A DNA stretch of 64,000 nucleotides from assembly GCA_031308135.1 (NCBI GenBank), contig JAHLJT010008446.1, forward strand, positions 167,256,744 to 167,320,743, read 5' to 3'. This document shows positions 1 to 10,333 of the stretch, one piece after another (within the stretch, counting starts at the first letter, position 1; each line of letters starts with the position of its first letter). The notes under the pieces are model-generated. The model had not been told where the DNA came from and made no database searches. It saw nothing but the letters and a program-made list of their open reading frames with translations. The DNA is from Acheta domesticus. Lineage: Eukaryota; Arthropoda; Insecta; Orthoptera; Gryllidae. A program made the position numbers and the translations under genes.

Positions 1-64
1 ACTCACTATACACACTCTACTCACACTATTCACTGTACACACTCAACTCACTCTTCTCCACAGG
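1..64. repeat. CACT/ACTC-rich low-complexity tract
   Basis: Irregular repetition of CACT, ACTC and ACAC words with no open frame. It looks like a decayed simple repeat at the window edge; its true start lies outside. The following 140 bases (65-204) hold nothing recognisable. Confidence 0.5.
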
Positions 65-204
65 TCAAGCAAGTGAATACCTCTTGGCAAAAACGTAAAC
101 CTCACTTTTTTGGAATACTGGGTTTCCTTGCATAAAGGTCGTATGTGGTATGAGTGAGGCATGTAGGCATCCATGTTGGCAAACATGAACATTAAGCGAC
201 TTTT

Positions 205-525
205 TACTTTCCCATATACATAGGTATATACGGAGTAATATACGTAGTATAGCGAAAGTTATGTAATGCTGCGCGAAAAAAAAGTGAATTTTCGGCTGAA
301 AAATATCATTGCTGGGGCGAGGTAACGAAAAAGTGGATAAATCCAGTTGCAAAATTAAGAAAAAAATTCTCTAGCACGTGATGTAGTCAGATTCCCTGAT
401 TTGTGCGTCTTGCAAACCGAAAAACCAATTGAAAGCAAAACGTCCGTCCGTCTGTTCTAAAATGAATATTTCCTTTCTACTATTAGGACAAAGAAAAATT
501 AAGAAAATGTCAAAAACCGAGGCAC
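205..525 (+). repeat. Hairpin-ended AT-rich repeat, copy 1
   Basis: Starts with an imperfect hairpin (about 205-262) whose ends are ACTTTC and GAAAGT and whose middle is rich in GTATA/TACG words. It is followed by GTTATGTAATGCTGCG, a conserved AT-rich body and a GTCCGTCCGTCTG run near 450. The same order recurs near 30,020, 49,210 and 58,040 and, reversed, near 3,000, 53,700 and 55,300. No coding capacity. It ends where the Jockey-like coding sequence begins. Confidence 0.7.
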
Positions 526-540
526 GCTAAAATTATATAT

Positions 541-1246
541 TATCATAGTATTTTTGGCACGAACAGAGACTCAAAACAAGTATGGAAATCGCTGCGCTCC
601 TTAGGTTTAGGCAAATCACGAACGCCATCACAAATTGATGCACCCCTTGATGCTTTTAACCAGCGTTTTGCTAACATGGCTCCTCACGTCGATTATATCT
701 CAAAAAACAAAACTGTCTCAACCTTACGATCCGTTTTGGTACACACTCAGGAAGAATTCTTTTTTGCATCTACAAATCATTATGAAATTTTCAAAACCAT
801 TCAGAGCCTCAAATCAAACGCCTCAGGGACAGATAATATCAATGCTAAATTACTAAAAGTCAGTGCCAAAGTTATATATCCCATTGTAACTGACATAATA
901 AACTTTTCTCTAGTAAGTGGAACGTATCCAAAATCTTGGAAAACCGCGCTTGTCCACCCTCTTCCTAAAACTACCACAAATCCTCCTGAATACAGACCGA
1001 TACGAATTCTACCAACAATTTCAAAATTTCTAGAAAAAATTGCACGACGTCAAATTATAGGTAATCTCGAAAGCGAAAGTCTCATAAGTGATCAACAATA
1101 TGGCTTCCGATCAGCCAGAAACACAGATACTGTTCTCTTAAATATTATTGAAGAAGCTAGAATCTCCATTGACAAAGTTAAATTGACAATACTTGCTATT
1201 CTAGATTTTAGTAAAGCATTTGACTCGGTCGATCACGAAATTCTGC
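541..1246 (+). pseudogene. Jockey-like LINE reverse transcriptase, 5' half
   Basis: An uninterrupted frame runs from about 541 to 1246 and matches the pre-RT and first RT blocks of a non-LTR retrotransposon. Visible are ASGTDNINAKLLK (finger block), PEYRPIRILPTISKFLEK, a QQYGFRSARNT block and the catalytic AILDFSKAFDSVDHE block with the first catalytic Asp. The endonuclease domain and ORF1 are absent, so this copy is 5'-truncated. The frame stops where an unrelated 1.9 kb element begins, and resumes at 3148 with the next RT residues. Clade assignment (Jockey/CR1-like) rests on motif style only. Confidence 0.85.
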
Positions 1247-1384
1247 TTGAAACTAATGGTGCTTCCAACGCACATACTTTCTCGCTCTGCTTCTATACGG
1301 TCCTTTTTGCTATTCCACTACTTCATAAACCAGAAAAAGTGTATTATACCAGCAAACCTTTTCGGTACCAAGACCAGACAACCG

Positions 1385-1440
1385 AAACTCAAATTCAACG
1401 AACCGGCACTTATACCACTACTCAACACCAACACCGCCTC
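1385..1440 (-). repeat. tRNA-like module (decayed)
   Basis: The minus strand reads AGTAGTGGTATAAGTGCCGG near the A-box position and a decayed B-box-like TTTCGGTTGTCTGG downstream. A better preserved cognate is at 52,995-53,060, which helps recognise this one. It lies inside the hairpin-ended element and is not a functional tRNA gene. Confidence 0.4.
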
Positions 1441-2097
1441 TGTCGAACAGAGCCATGAAAGAATAGAACTGACCTATAAAATGGTAAATGCATGATTAAG
1501 AAACAATTGATAGGATGGCAAAACGCTTTACAAATACAAGAGAAGTAAAAAATTGTTAAAAGTTAATTATTTGAACAAATATATACAGACATTTCCAGGA
1601 CATTTATCGCAATTACTTATATTTTTGTCAAAACGTAATTCTATCGCTTTTATAATTAGGAGCCGGTAATTTTCAACATGCGAAAAACGTATCTTTCTAA
1701 CATGACCAAAAAGGGCAGCGATAAACCGCATTACGAAGTATTCGTAAGGCTAGAAAGTAATAACCATTTTTGGAACCGTTAGGTATATGTAAGTTCATCG
1801 CATGCCTTCTGGTTATATTGTATTACAATTTAGCGTTAAAATGCTCATAATTTTACTTAAATTGGTTCATACAGATATATACTAGACAACAGTTGATTTG
1901 ACATGTCATACGCTTCAGAAATCGAATAACAGAGTTGAAAATAGTTTAAAAGACGCAGTTAGGGAAAACACAGACAAGACCTGTCTATTTATCAATATTG
2001 AATCTATTTGTGAGTAGAAGTACTTTCAATGATTTTCAATAAAGTATCTACACTCTCCAGTGTTTTTTTCCTGAAACATCACATTCATCAAATTAAA

Positions 2098-2192
2098 TTT
2101 CCCCACGGGGGATCGAACTCGGTACCTTCATTATTGAAGATCTCAACCCAATGTGCATTAACCAAACGCGCTACGGGACCGACTTGCGGAAC
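2098..2192 (-). repeat. tRNA-like module with A- and B-box-like sequences
   Basis: Minus strand: GTAGCGCGTTTGGTTAATGC resembles an A box, and GAGTTCGATCCCCCGTGGGG is a strong B box with flanking T-stem complement. The spacing suits a tRNA with a variable arm, but the acceptor stem does not close, so this is a tRNA-derived module rather than a gene. It is internal to the 1247-3147 element and differs in sequence from modules in related copies. Confidence 0.6.
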
Positions 2193-3104
2193 AACTCCGA
2201 ATATTTCAGTCAAAACGATCTTGAGTCAGTTCTATCATTAGGAAGAAGGTAATTGACAACATGCGAAAAACATGTCTTTACAAAAAACATGACCAAGAAA
2301 GGCAGCGGTAAATGGTTAACTCCACATAATTTATCGGATAATCGGCATTTGGAAAATAACTACTGCGAGAATGTATGTGCCATTCTATAGCACCACTAGT
2401 TTATTTATATATTTACCTTCCCTTCTTACACACGTGCACAAAATTTAAAGAAAAAATTTGGAGCGGTTTTTGAGAAAAGTTTTTTTGTCAATTTGAATCG
2501 CAATTTACGCAAAAAACTGTTCGTTTTTCCAAAAAATGGTACATGACCTTATTTAAAGTGCTAATTTTGTACAACCGACTTTGTCTGAAGCGAAAATCTC
2601 TATCTTTAATTTTGGAGTTTTTAAACAGTTTTTTGCAATTTTCGAAAAATAGGGCCAATAAACGATAATGATGTCTACGTCATTCCCTTCAACGTTCTTC
2701 GCACTATTCAACAACAAAATATAATCAAAAAATTTGGAGCCATTTTTTTAATTTACAAAATTTCAAAATGGGCTTCATGTAAAGTATCCTCAAATACTAA
2801 GATATCGGTTTCAAATTCAAGAGGCCTTGAGACGAGTAAAAACCATCGGGGAATATCAATTTTGAAGAAAATCGACTGAACGGTTTAGGCGCTAGCGTTG
2901 ACCACAGACGGACAGACGGACGTTTTGCCGTCAATCGATTTTGAAGTATGAAGAAGCAACAAATCATGTATTTTGACTACATCACGAGATAGAGGATTTT
3001 TTTTCTAAATTTAGCAACAGGTTTTATCCACTTTTTTGTCACCAGACCCTGCTATAAGAGATTTTCTGGCGAAAATTCCCCGTTTTCCGCCGCACGATTA
3101 CATA

Positions 3105-3143
3105 ACTTTCTCTTCTTACGAAGTATTCGTAAGGCGAGAAAGT
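3105..3143 (+). other. Terminal hairpin of the repeat family
   Basis: ACTTTCTC pairs with GAGAAAGT and, inside it, CTTACGAA pairs with TTCGTAAG around a GTA loop: 16 paired bases with a TT/GC internal mismatch. The hairpin sits at the exact junction between the inserted element and the resumed RT frame, so it marks a terminus. Shorter or variant copies occur at 1731-1760 and 53,760-53,800. Confidence 0.75.
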
Positions 3144-3147
3144 AAAA

Positions 3148-3668
3148 ATAAAAATATTGGGTTTCGCTAAACCCACAATACGATGGTTCACTCAATATCT
3201 TTCAAATCGACAACAAATCGTTGTATCTGGTGAAAAACAATCCGCTGCTGTTAAAACATCTCGTGGTATTGCGCAGAGTACATTTCTAAGACCCTTAGCA
3301 TTTTTAATTTATGTAAATGACGTATGACAATGCCTCAGTCACTGTAAACACAAAATGTACGCTGACGACCTCCAAATCTATATAAGTGGGACACCCATCG
3401 GAGTTGAACTCATTAGCCCAGAAAATAAATAATGACTTAAATGCTCTCAGTAAATGGGCAAAAGCCCTTGGTCTCTTTTTAAATCCAATGAAGTCGCAAA
3501 GCTTAGTGACGCTGTCGCAACGCTTTGAACAAATTGGAGAAATCCTCCTTTCCGGAAATTTGCATAGGTAACTCTCCTGTAACTGTAATTAGAATATGGA
3601 ATTCATTACCCACATATCTAAAACAAATTAGTGATTTCAGAAAATTTAAAACTCAACTCAGTAATTAG
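3148..3668 (+). pseudogene. Jockey-like LINE reverse transcriptase, 3' half
   Basis: Continues the RT of 541-1246. Visible are GFAKPTIRWFTQYLSNRQQI, a degraded GIAQST (normally GVPQGS) block, LAFLIYVND and the catalytic KMYADDLQIYISG. An in-frame stop (near 3328) and a frameshift precede 3386-3571, which encodes NNDLNALSKWAKALGLFLNP (thumb region). Residues RIWNSLPTYLKQISDFRKFK at 3591-3668, ending in TAG, are a typical LINE ORF2 C-terminus; the intervening part is deleted. The copy is inactive. Confidence 0.85.
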
Positions 3669-4478
3669 ATTAAATCAAATAATTATAGATAACACAAATT
3701 CCACAAGTGTTACATGTACTAGATAATAAGTTTTTAACGCATTTTCAGTCTTTGTATTGTATGATCTTCTTGTGGTATGTTGTATTTTTTTGTTCATCTG
3801 CTTGCTTTCTGCTTCCGTTCCTTCTCCTGTTTCAGATTATCTTCTAGTCTTCAGCCATTTTCTGCGTCCATCTAGAAAACTACATTTATAAATGTATACG
3901 AAATATATAATGAATACGGAAAACTTTATAGTAATATTACCATCGTTCCCCCTCCCCACTCTCCTTACTTTCATAATTAATTCAAACTTCCTCTTTCTTT
4001 CTCCCTCAGCTTCCCTTTTGCCTTTCACATAATTACTCAATCGCTTAAGGCGTATACCGGGATGGTCCCTACGTTGGATCCCAGATTTACATGTAAAATC
4101 TGTCCTCCTTTCTTCTTGTAATTTGTCCACAATTGAGGCATTCGGGATAGGGAATAATTTCTGACATTTTGCGAAAGTAAAATTATTGACATTCCATATC
4201 CTTCTTGAAAATAAGAAACATAGGCACTCTCTATATCATGTTAGTTTTAGAGTCCAAAAACTACCAATGAAAATATATTCATACTTTATGTTTCATTAGT
4301 TGTGTGCAGCACATTTCCGTCAGCTAATACAATCATTGCACTTTCGTAACTAACGTGAAATGTCAGCTAATATTGTTTCCATCCGAACTCCTCAATTGTA
4401 ATTATGTAAATGTAAATATTTGGGTGGTTAGGCGGAAAAGCAGGCCTTATGGCCTGAGCCTCGCCAGAAATAAAACAC

Positions 4479-4482
<4 letters not shown>
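3669..4482 (+). other. 3' UTR of the Jockey-like LINE
   Basis: Non-coding AT-rich sequence after the ORF2 stop. It closes with GCCTTATGGCCTGAGCCTCGCC, then AAATAAAACACT and an (ATT)n tail. A very similar end, GGCCTAATGGCCCGAGTCCCGCC, closes the SINE at 49,987-50,339, which suggests that SINE used a related LINE's machinery. No gene is seen here. Confidence 0.6.

Positions 4483-4520
<38 letters not shown>
4483..4520 (+). repeat. (ATT)n microsatellite
   Basis: About 12 ATT units. It serves both as the tail of the upstream plus-strand LINE and as the boundary of the minus-strand R4-like LINE at 4521. The other side of that R4 copy also abuts an ATT tract at 7976. Confidence 0.95.
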
Positions 4521-4523
<3 letters not shown>

Positions 4524-4822
4524 CACGACTAAAGATGTTATGTGTCGGGTGAAGATAAAATCTACTCCACTTTGCAACCAGCTACCTAAGGAGCAAATCT
4601 AGGGACTGTGTGCCTCTACAATACTATGCGCAAAATGTGGGCTGTTCCAAACAAAAGCGATTTCTTGCACTTCTCAGTCTTACCTAGGAGTTTAGACACA
4701 GAATTTGCGGAACAAATACCAGAGCTCCGATAACTATCGGGACGACATGTGCTTTTACGCCCCACATTCGGCTGATCTCGATTTCCAAACTCTTGTATTT
4801 AAGACGTTTCTCTGCCTCCTTG

Positions 4823-5634
4823 TTAACAACGTTTTGATCCCAAGGTACACCCCACATCGACAAGTAAACACGATTTTTTCTCCAAATCCCGGATAACTAT
4901 ATTTTGTTTGCCGCTATCGTGCGATCCCTTTAAATTTGTTGGTCGTACAATAACGTACACAATCCAACAGGCGTCACCGGTTTTTGTGAGTGTTCGTACA
5001 ACTTGGGGCATGTGTTTGGAACTTCGAGGGCGGTACAGATCTGCCAGTGAAGGTAGCTACACACCCTGTCATGTGTTTTCAAGTATTTGGTTTTTGCTAA
5101 GATTGGACAAGCAGAGAAAATCTGATCGATGGTTTCTACGTGTTCCTGACAAATGCGACATTTATCATCTTGGGAAATTTTGAGAACCGATTTATCACAA
5201 TGTCGTGTTCTCAATGCCTGATCTTGGGCAGCTATTACAAGTGCTTCCGATTCTGGCTTCATTCTTCCCCTTTTAAGCCACATAAATGATTGATCTTTAT
5301 TGATGTGTACACTGTCCATTCGTTTCAAATATTGTCCGTGGAGTGGTTTGTCTCTCCACGATTTCTTTAACATTTTTTGTGTCTCAAATTTCATGTTAAG
5401 TAGCATCATAAGTTCAGTGTCTCTGTCATTCTGGTTGTCTTGCATAGTCTTGTTCGCAATGCTTCTTGCTACACTTACAATGCCTCTGTTTCCCATTCTT
5501 CGGTCAGATTTCATGACCTGCCTCATTAGTGGGTAATCTTGATGGCTGACTACATACTTTCCCATCCCGGTTATTGCATTCAGCCACGAGGCCTGAATTT
5601 GTCTTAGGCATCTTCCTCCTTCCTTACGTGACAC
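4823..5634 (-). pseudogene. R4-like LINE C-terminus: thumb, zinc knuckle, endonuclease remnant
   Basis: The minus-strand frame from 5634 encodes MSRKEGGRCLRQIQ, MKSDRRMGNRGIVSV, then the knuckle CRICQEHVETIDQIFSAC (C-x2-C-H/D-C). The endonuclease remnant continues in another frame (5011-4823) as IVIRDLEKKSCLLVDVG. In copy C the catalytic start of this motif is KPD; here it is KQN, so the restriction-like endonuclease would be dead even without the frameshift. R2/R4-type endonucleases need the PD...D pattern. Confidence 0.82.
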
Positions 5635-5929
5635 ATAAAGTCTATGTACATCAGCTGGGGGGTGGAAACATGATGCATTGTAAGCAGTTTTCTGGTTTTT
5701 CGATCCATAATGCGAATTTCCTGTTCAGTCCAGTCTACTAGTCCGAAACTGTATTCGGCTACAGGCACCGCCAAACTACCTTTGCTGATATTTTTTTCCT
5801 TGAGTTCAGAGCGGACTGCAGGACAAGTCTCACTCTTCTATAATACTCCTTGCGAATTCTCTCTTTCATTGTGTCGTTCGAGATGGTCTCACATTCTTCA
5901 ATGCCCAGATATTTGTAAGTTTTACCTGG

Positions 5930-6470
5930 CTAAAGATCTTGAATCAGAGTGTCTATCAACATGTTCTCTGACGTGGTCATTTTGCCTCTTTTTAAGTTGA
6001 CTTTTGCACACTTGTCAAGACCAAACTTCATGCAGATGTCATTGCTAAAATCATTGTTGACAGACAGCATTTGGGAGAGAATCGCTTCATTCTTAGCAGA
6101 CATTTTAAAATCATCGATGTAAAATAAATGTGATACAGGCCTTTTATCACCATGGAGCTTGTAACCAAAGTCAGTGTGCGACAGCTGTCTTGATAGAGGG
6201 ATCACACTAATGCAAAACAGCAGAGAGGGATAGTGAATCTCCTTGAAAAATTCACCTGTTAATCTGATAACTTCTTGTTTCTACTACTCCCTTTCTGCTG
6301 TGGATTAGTATCCTGTTGTTCCACGACTTCATACTAGCCTTGAAAACTCAACAAGTCTAGGATGAAATCGATAGATCTCCAGGGTCTTCATAATCCAATC
6401 GTGTGGTACACTGTCAAAGGCCTTCTTGTAGTCAATGCAAGCCAGGCTTAAATTACGTTTTCGTTTCTTT
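5930..6470 (-). pseudogene. R4-like LINE RT core (YIDD region), copy A
   Basis: Minus-strand pieces FDSVPHDWIMKTLEIYRFHP (6411-6352), PSLLFCISVIPLSRQLS and HLFYIDDFKMSAKNEAILSQ form successive RT blocks, with both catalytic Asp residues of YIDD kept. FGLDKCAKVNLKRGKMT follows, the usual post-catalytic segment of R4-type RTs. Stops occur around 6240-6330. Between 6480 and 6890 the RT finger blocks are only faintly readable. Confidence 0.8.
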
Positions 6471-6897
6471 ACATCGTTCAAAATTATTTTATTAAGAAGC
6501 AAGATTTCCTTACAGCCATAGGAACCTTTACGACATCCTTTCTTTTCAACTGGAAACAGATGGTTCTTTCTAGGTGCCTAACATTTTGTCAGCTATGGCT
6601 GCAGTTTTACGTTTGTATATTACTGGCAGGCAAGTAATTGGCCTGTAGTTCTTAGCCAAAGAGCTGTCTCCTCCTTTGGGTAGCAAATACGTGATGCCGC
6701 GAGTGAGCCATTCGGGGAGTTACTTAGGGGTTTCTAAAATTTATTTACAGCTTTTGCTAGATGAGAATGTAATGCTGTTAATTTCTTAATCCAATAAATC
6801 TGAATCTTATCAACCACAGGGAATTTCCAGTTTCCCATGTTCTTAATTGTTTGGCATAGGTCCTCTCTCGAGAATCCTTGAACATGTTCCACTGTTT

Positions 6898-7975
6898 TCA
6901 CGTGTCCATTGGCAGCATCAACTTCAGATTGGAGCCACGATGCGTCTTTGTTGTAGGATCTGGTTTCCTCCCAGATTCCTGACCAAATGTTTGGACGTCA
7001 TCTTTTGAAGTAGGGGCAGCATTACCCTTCGGTTTTTGAGTCAGACTGCGATAGAATCTCTTCGCGTCTGTTTCAAACAACCGGTTCTGTACACGGAAAT
7101 CTTCTCTACGTTTGTACCGTCTTATTCGTTGAGGCCATGCTTGGATTTTCTCTTTTAGCTTTTCAGCTACCATTAGCCTTGTTGCGTCATTGTCAATTAG
7201 ATATTTTTGTTCAACATGGAGTATTTTTTGTTGAACTTTATACGTGTGGTTTGACTTAGAAGATGCCTCTGCTAAGAGTGATAGTTCACGACGGGTGTCG
7301 GCTATCCGTTTCATAATTCTTTTCATCCATTGATGTACGGAGCATTTTACTCTGTCTGGCTGTCAGCCATCGGTGTTCTTGGCCAGCCCCAAAATTATCT
7401 GAGATACTAGATATCCAGTTGCATACGCGATGTGATTGATTTCAGTAATATCTAGATCTCTACTTGAGGTCTGTACAACCTCATTTAACACAGAATTCGC
7501 TGTTTCTATCACTCTCTTAGATTTAGCATTATCGTAAATTCTCCTCAACGGTGCACGAGATTCGAATAAAAGTAGACGAACTCGTTCTATCTCGCGTCGG
7601 AGGAGGTCCCGCACCATGTCCTTATCGTGTGACTCATGGCTAGATGAATTTTCACCACTGACGGATGTTTCATTTGGAAGAGATGAACCTTCAAGGGGAC
7701 CATTGTTTTCAGGGATATTAGATGGTTCTTAATATTCGTCATGTGGATAGTTTGATCGAAGAACATACTGCGCGTTTCTCTGGATGTCTGCAAGTTGTTC
7801 TGCTGTGAATTTTCCACTGCTGAGTATGTATCGTCGTTGGCTGGCAAGTTTCTTTGAGTGTAGGGTAGGTCTCATATCTGGGTTCCGCTCTCTCCATATC
7901 TTAAAAACTCCTATTTCTGAGCCCCCATTTTTCGCTTTTGCATAGTAAAAGCACCACATTACCTCGGTTAATTCA
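6898..7975 (-). pseudogene. R4-like LINE N-terminal region, copy A
   Basis: Three overlapping or adjacent minus-strand frames (7959-7729, 7617-7363, 7326-6898) together give the pre-RT part. The first has FKIWRERNPDMRPTLHSKKL and LTAEQL-type residues, the last a Lys/Arg-rich helical segment with KAWPQRIRRYKRRED-like character before the RT. The first methionine (7959) lies only 16 bases from the (ATT)n tract, so the 5' UTR is absent or very short and 5' truncation is likely. Confidence 0.65.
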
Positions 7976-7998
7976 TCTTATTATTATTATTATTATAA
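7976..7998 (+). repeat. (ATT)n microsatellite
   Basis: About seven TTA/ATT units at the 5' edge of R4-like copy A, in the same strand orientation as the tract at 4483-4520. This is what target duplication inside a microsatellite would leave. Confidence 0.9.
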
Positions 7999-8002
7999 AA
8001 AA

Positions 8003-8136
8003 TGTACTTTGGTCGGCGATAGTTGGCATCTTGCATGAGTATGTAGCAATTACGAATAGCTAGCCGAGACCGAAGGAATTAGAAAACTAAATGTGGGAAA
8101 GTCTGTGCCATTCTGTAGTACCACTAGTTTCTTCCA
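8003..8136 (+). repeat. Fragment of the CTAGTGGTGC/hairpin repeat family
   Basis: Contains TTGGCATC...GAGTATGTAGCAATTACG and ends GTGCCATTCTGTAGTACCACTAG, matching termini near 2400, 38,775, 50,740 and 53,650. Non-coding. The next 500 bases (8137-8660) are AT-rich with a short GC-rich patch near 8376-8430 and show no gene. Confidence 0.7.
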
Positions 8137-8668
8137 TTTTAATTTAGCCATGTGTCGCACGGCTTTATAAACATTGAAAACAATGGAAGAGGAAAGTCGT
8201 GTGTCGCTAAATTTGCATTTTGAGAGTTACAACGTTTTTACCGGCAGGTATTCAAGTATAAATATAATTGGAATAAAATATTAGAAAACACATTTTCCAC
8301 TCAGATTCCATAAACATCAAACTACAATTTATAGTATAACTTCGTACACTTAGATCAAAAACACCATTCAACAAAATGGCGGGTGGAGCGAAACGTCCAG
8401 TGGAGCATCTAACCACATCGGCGCGGCAGTCGAATCTTCAGTATTAATGCAATTAGTTAAAAGTCTTTTTTGCTGTAAAATAATAAAACCAATAATTATT
8501 AAATGCGCCTAAAATGTTTATTTTAACGAACTGAGAGACATTTAAAAATTACTTCAGTGTAATATTTGTAAACTCAAGTCTTAATCAAATCGCGTTTATG
8601 TAATTTTTAAATCAAGTGTTTAAACAAAATATTTGGAGTTTTTTTGGGGGGGATATTGTGTTTTATAA

Positions 8669-8908
8669 TTGTCTATATTTCGCTCAATATCACGCGTACA
8701 CGTTTCGGAAAGAAGAATCGCTTCGAAAATGTTGGCGAAGGATCAACGTGTATTTTTGGTGGAAGTTTACTTCGGCACTAAATCTTCCTTAGTCAGTAAA
8801 TGTTTCAATAAAAATTTCCGGAATGCCAGTTCCCAACAAAAGGAGAAAAAAGGAGGAGAAATTATTAGTAATCTAGAAATTCAGGTTTATTTTATTAATA
8901 TTTATTAA
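8669..8908 (+). pseudogene. DUF4817-like helix-turn-helix relic
   Basis: A 79-residue frame in which AKDQRVFLVEVYFGTKSSLV followed by SKCFNKNFRN resembles the start of the DUF4817 domain, an HTH common in insect genomes and in transposase-associated proteins. The rest of the domain (recognition-helix region and linker) is missing and the frame runs into low-complexity sequence. Recognition is from memory of the family pattern and no catalytic domain is seen nearby. Probably a transposon remnant. Confidence 0.5.
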
Positions 8909-9435
8909 GATTATTAAGATTTCCCTATCTGTTTAATTTCCAGCTTGCTAATAACCTTTGTAGTTGATGCGACATAAAATAAATAAATAAAAATAAAAGT
9001 AAATAATTTCCAGGTTCATTAATAAATAATTATTGTTATAAATAATGAACAGCTTGGCTGTGATGTTTCACGAGATATCTTTGTGATTTCTCTGTGAGCC
9101 GGCGTTCATTAAATAATAATTATTGTTACGTTGCTGTTAATAAATCAAAAAATACTGGACAGAATCGCCTGAAGAGACGTTTTGTTTGCTGGCTCGTGAC
9201 TCTCCGCTCGCCCAGTCCACCGCCCCCCTGCGCAGCGCGAAAATATTCTGGTGTGTGAGCCGGGTACCTGCCCGCCGAAGCCCTTTAATGGAAAAACACA
9301 GAAAGAGGAAAGCTGCAGATTATGACGAGCAGCTCACTTCCTCTGCTGTCTCGACGTGCCAGCCACGGTAGTATTGAAAGGAGGCAGACACGCGGTTTCC
9401 AAAGTGCCAAAACAAGAACAGGCGCTACCAGTCAT
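8909..9435. other. No gene recognised
   Basis: AT-rich up to 9170, with two similar stretches (ATTAATAAATAATTATTGTTA near 9020 and AAATAATAATTATTGTTACG near 9112). A GC-rich patch at 9190-9300 follows. The frame at 9186-9371 has no recognisable domain. Confidence 0.4.
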
Positions 9436-9439
9436 GGGT

Positions 9440-9850
9440 TGCGAGATACGCTAAAGACTCTATAGAACTTGGGTAAAGATATCCAAAGCGAGAAGAACTT
9501 AACAGACGCTCTCACAGCCGCCCTAGGCGGTACCGGATCGGTGAGAAGTGGCGTGCCGGGAATTACCTTAGGAATTTGTGACTAATGTTGCTACCACAAA
9601 AGAAGAAGTCCAGTATGCGCTAAAACACACGCTGGGCAACATGAAGAAAGAGCCCCTCGTCTCCTTATCGAAATACCAAGCCTTACCTTACCAATGCCAG
9701 GCAACAAAAATACGCGGTGGTAGAACTTGACGAATGTGACGCCAGGATCCTCTTAAAGGCTGGCAAGAGAAAAGTGGACTGGGTCATCTGCAGTATCCGA
9801 GAATGGCTGGCCCGCTGCTTCAGATGCCTAAAAGAGTCTTCAATTCTGCA
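9440..9850 (+). pseudogene. LINE ORF1 (gag-like) relic
   Basis: The pieces TNVATTKEEVQYALKHTLGN, then QKYAVVELDECDARILLKAG and KVDWVICSIREWLARCFRCL, match the C-terminal half of an R1/I-type LINE ORF1. Their order is an RRM-like segment, a hydrophobic strand, then the first CFRC of a zinc knuckle. The knuckle is cut after the first cysteine pair, and frameshifts separate the blocks. No ORF2 follows on this strand, so this is an isolated fragment. 9860-10,280 shows no clear gene. Confidence 0.7.
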
Positions 9851-10333
9851 TCAAGTATACATGTAGATATGGCAGAAGGAAAACAGAAAAAGGACGCTTA
9901 AAATGTTTCTTTAAACGTAGAATTGGCTGTAAAGGGGCCAAAGAAAGCAACATAAACATTGTTATTATCTTTCAAATAAAATTATATATTCTGCTTTCTC
10001 TCAAAAAACAAAAAAGTTTTGAGAGCGCAGAATCGTCATCCCTGAGAACCACCCGAAGGTAGTTACCCAGGTCATGTCATCGTTGGTTGCCAACAAATTT
10101 CGTCTAGTTCAGGAGGACGGCTTCCACAGAAAGAACCGTCCAGTGCACGAGTCACAGATGGAACGAGTGTCACCTCGAGGAAACCGTGAGAAAAGTGGTA
10201 GTGTCCGATACGAAGACGGGTTAAAATAACTTCCTCACGCCTAGTGGAGCGTGATGAGGAACGCCAGGGATTAACAGAATTCTTTATCGCACTTAGTTTG
10301 AAAGTGCTATTGCGCCACTCTGTTTTCCACGCA

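Larger units (their letters stand above)
1247..3147. mobile_element. Hairpin-ended element inserted in the LINE RT
   Basis: The RT frame is interrupted at 1246 and resumes at 3148 with the expected next residues (ILGFAKPTIRWFTQYLSN), so the 1.9 kb between is an insertion. One end is CTAATGGTGCTTCC (variant of CTAGTGGTGCT). An inverted copy of that motif, GCACCACTAG, lies at about 2393-2402. From 2404 an AT-rich arm runs to the far end, a 16-bp-stem hairpin ending GAGAAAGT (3105-3143). No transposase is seen, so it is non-autonomous. The target duplication, if any, is only a few A residues. Confidence 0.72.
4521..7975 (-). mobile_element. R4/Dong-like non-LTR retrotransposon, copy A
   Basis: Read on the minus strand this stretch holds, in order, an N-terminal WRERNPD...QRRYIL region (7959-7729), an ITEINHIAYATGYL region (7617-7363), a pre-RT helical region (7326-6898), decayed RT with a YIDD box (around 6085-6120), the DRK...PRADVHRLY thumb region, a CCHC-like knuckle and a restriction-like endonuclease remnant. 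R4 elements use a C-terminal restriction-like endonuclease, and Dong is known from TAA repeats. The copy has many stops and frameshifts. Both ends abut (ATT)n. Close relatives lie at 40,781-46,131. Confidence 0.85.

Noticed and set aside
65..352. 95-residue minus-strand frame
   Set aside because: It overlaps the hairpin-ended repeat whose other copies do not keep the frame.
3837..4130. 97-residue minus-strand gene in the LINE 3' region
   Set aside because: Lies in the 3' UTR of the plus-strand LINE, Lys/Arg-rich from pyrimidine-rich sequence, no domain.
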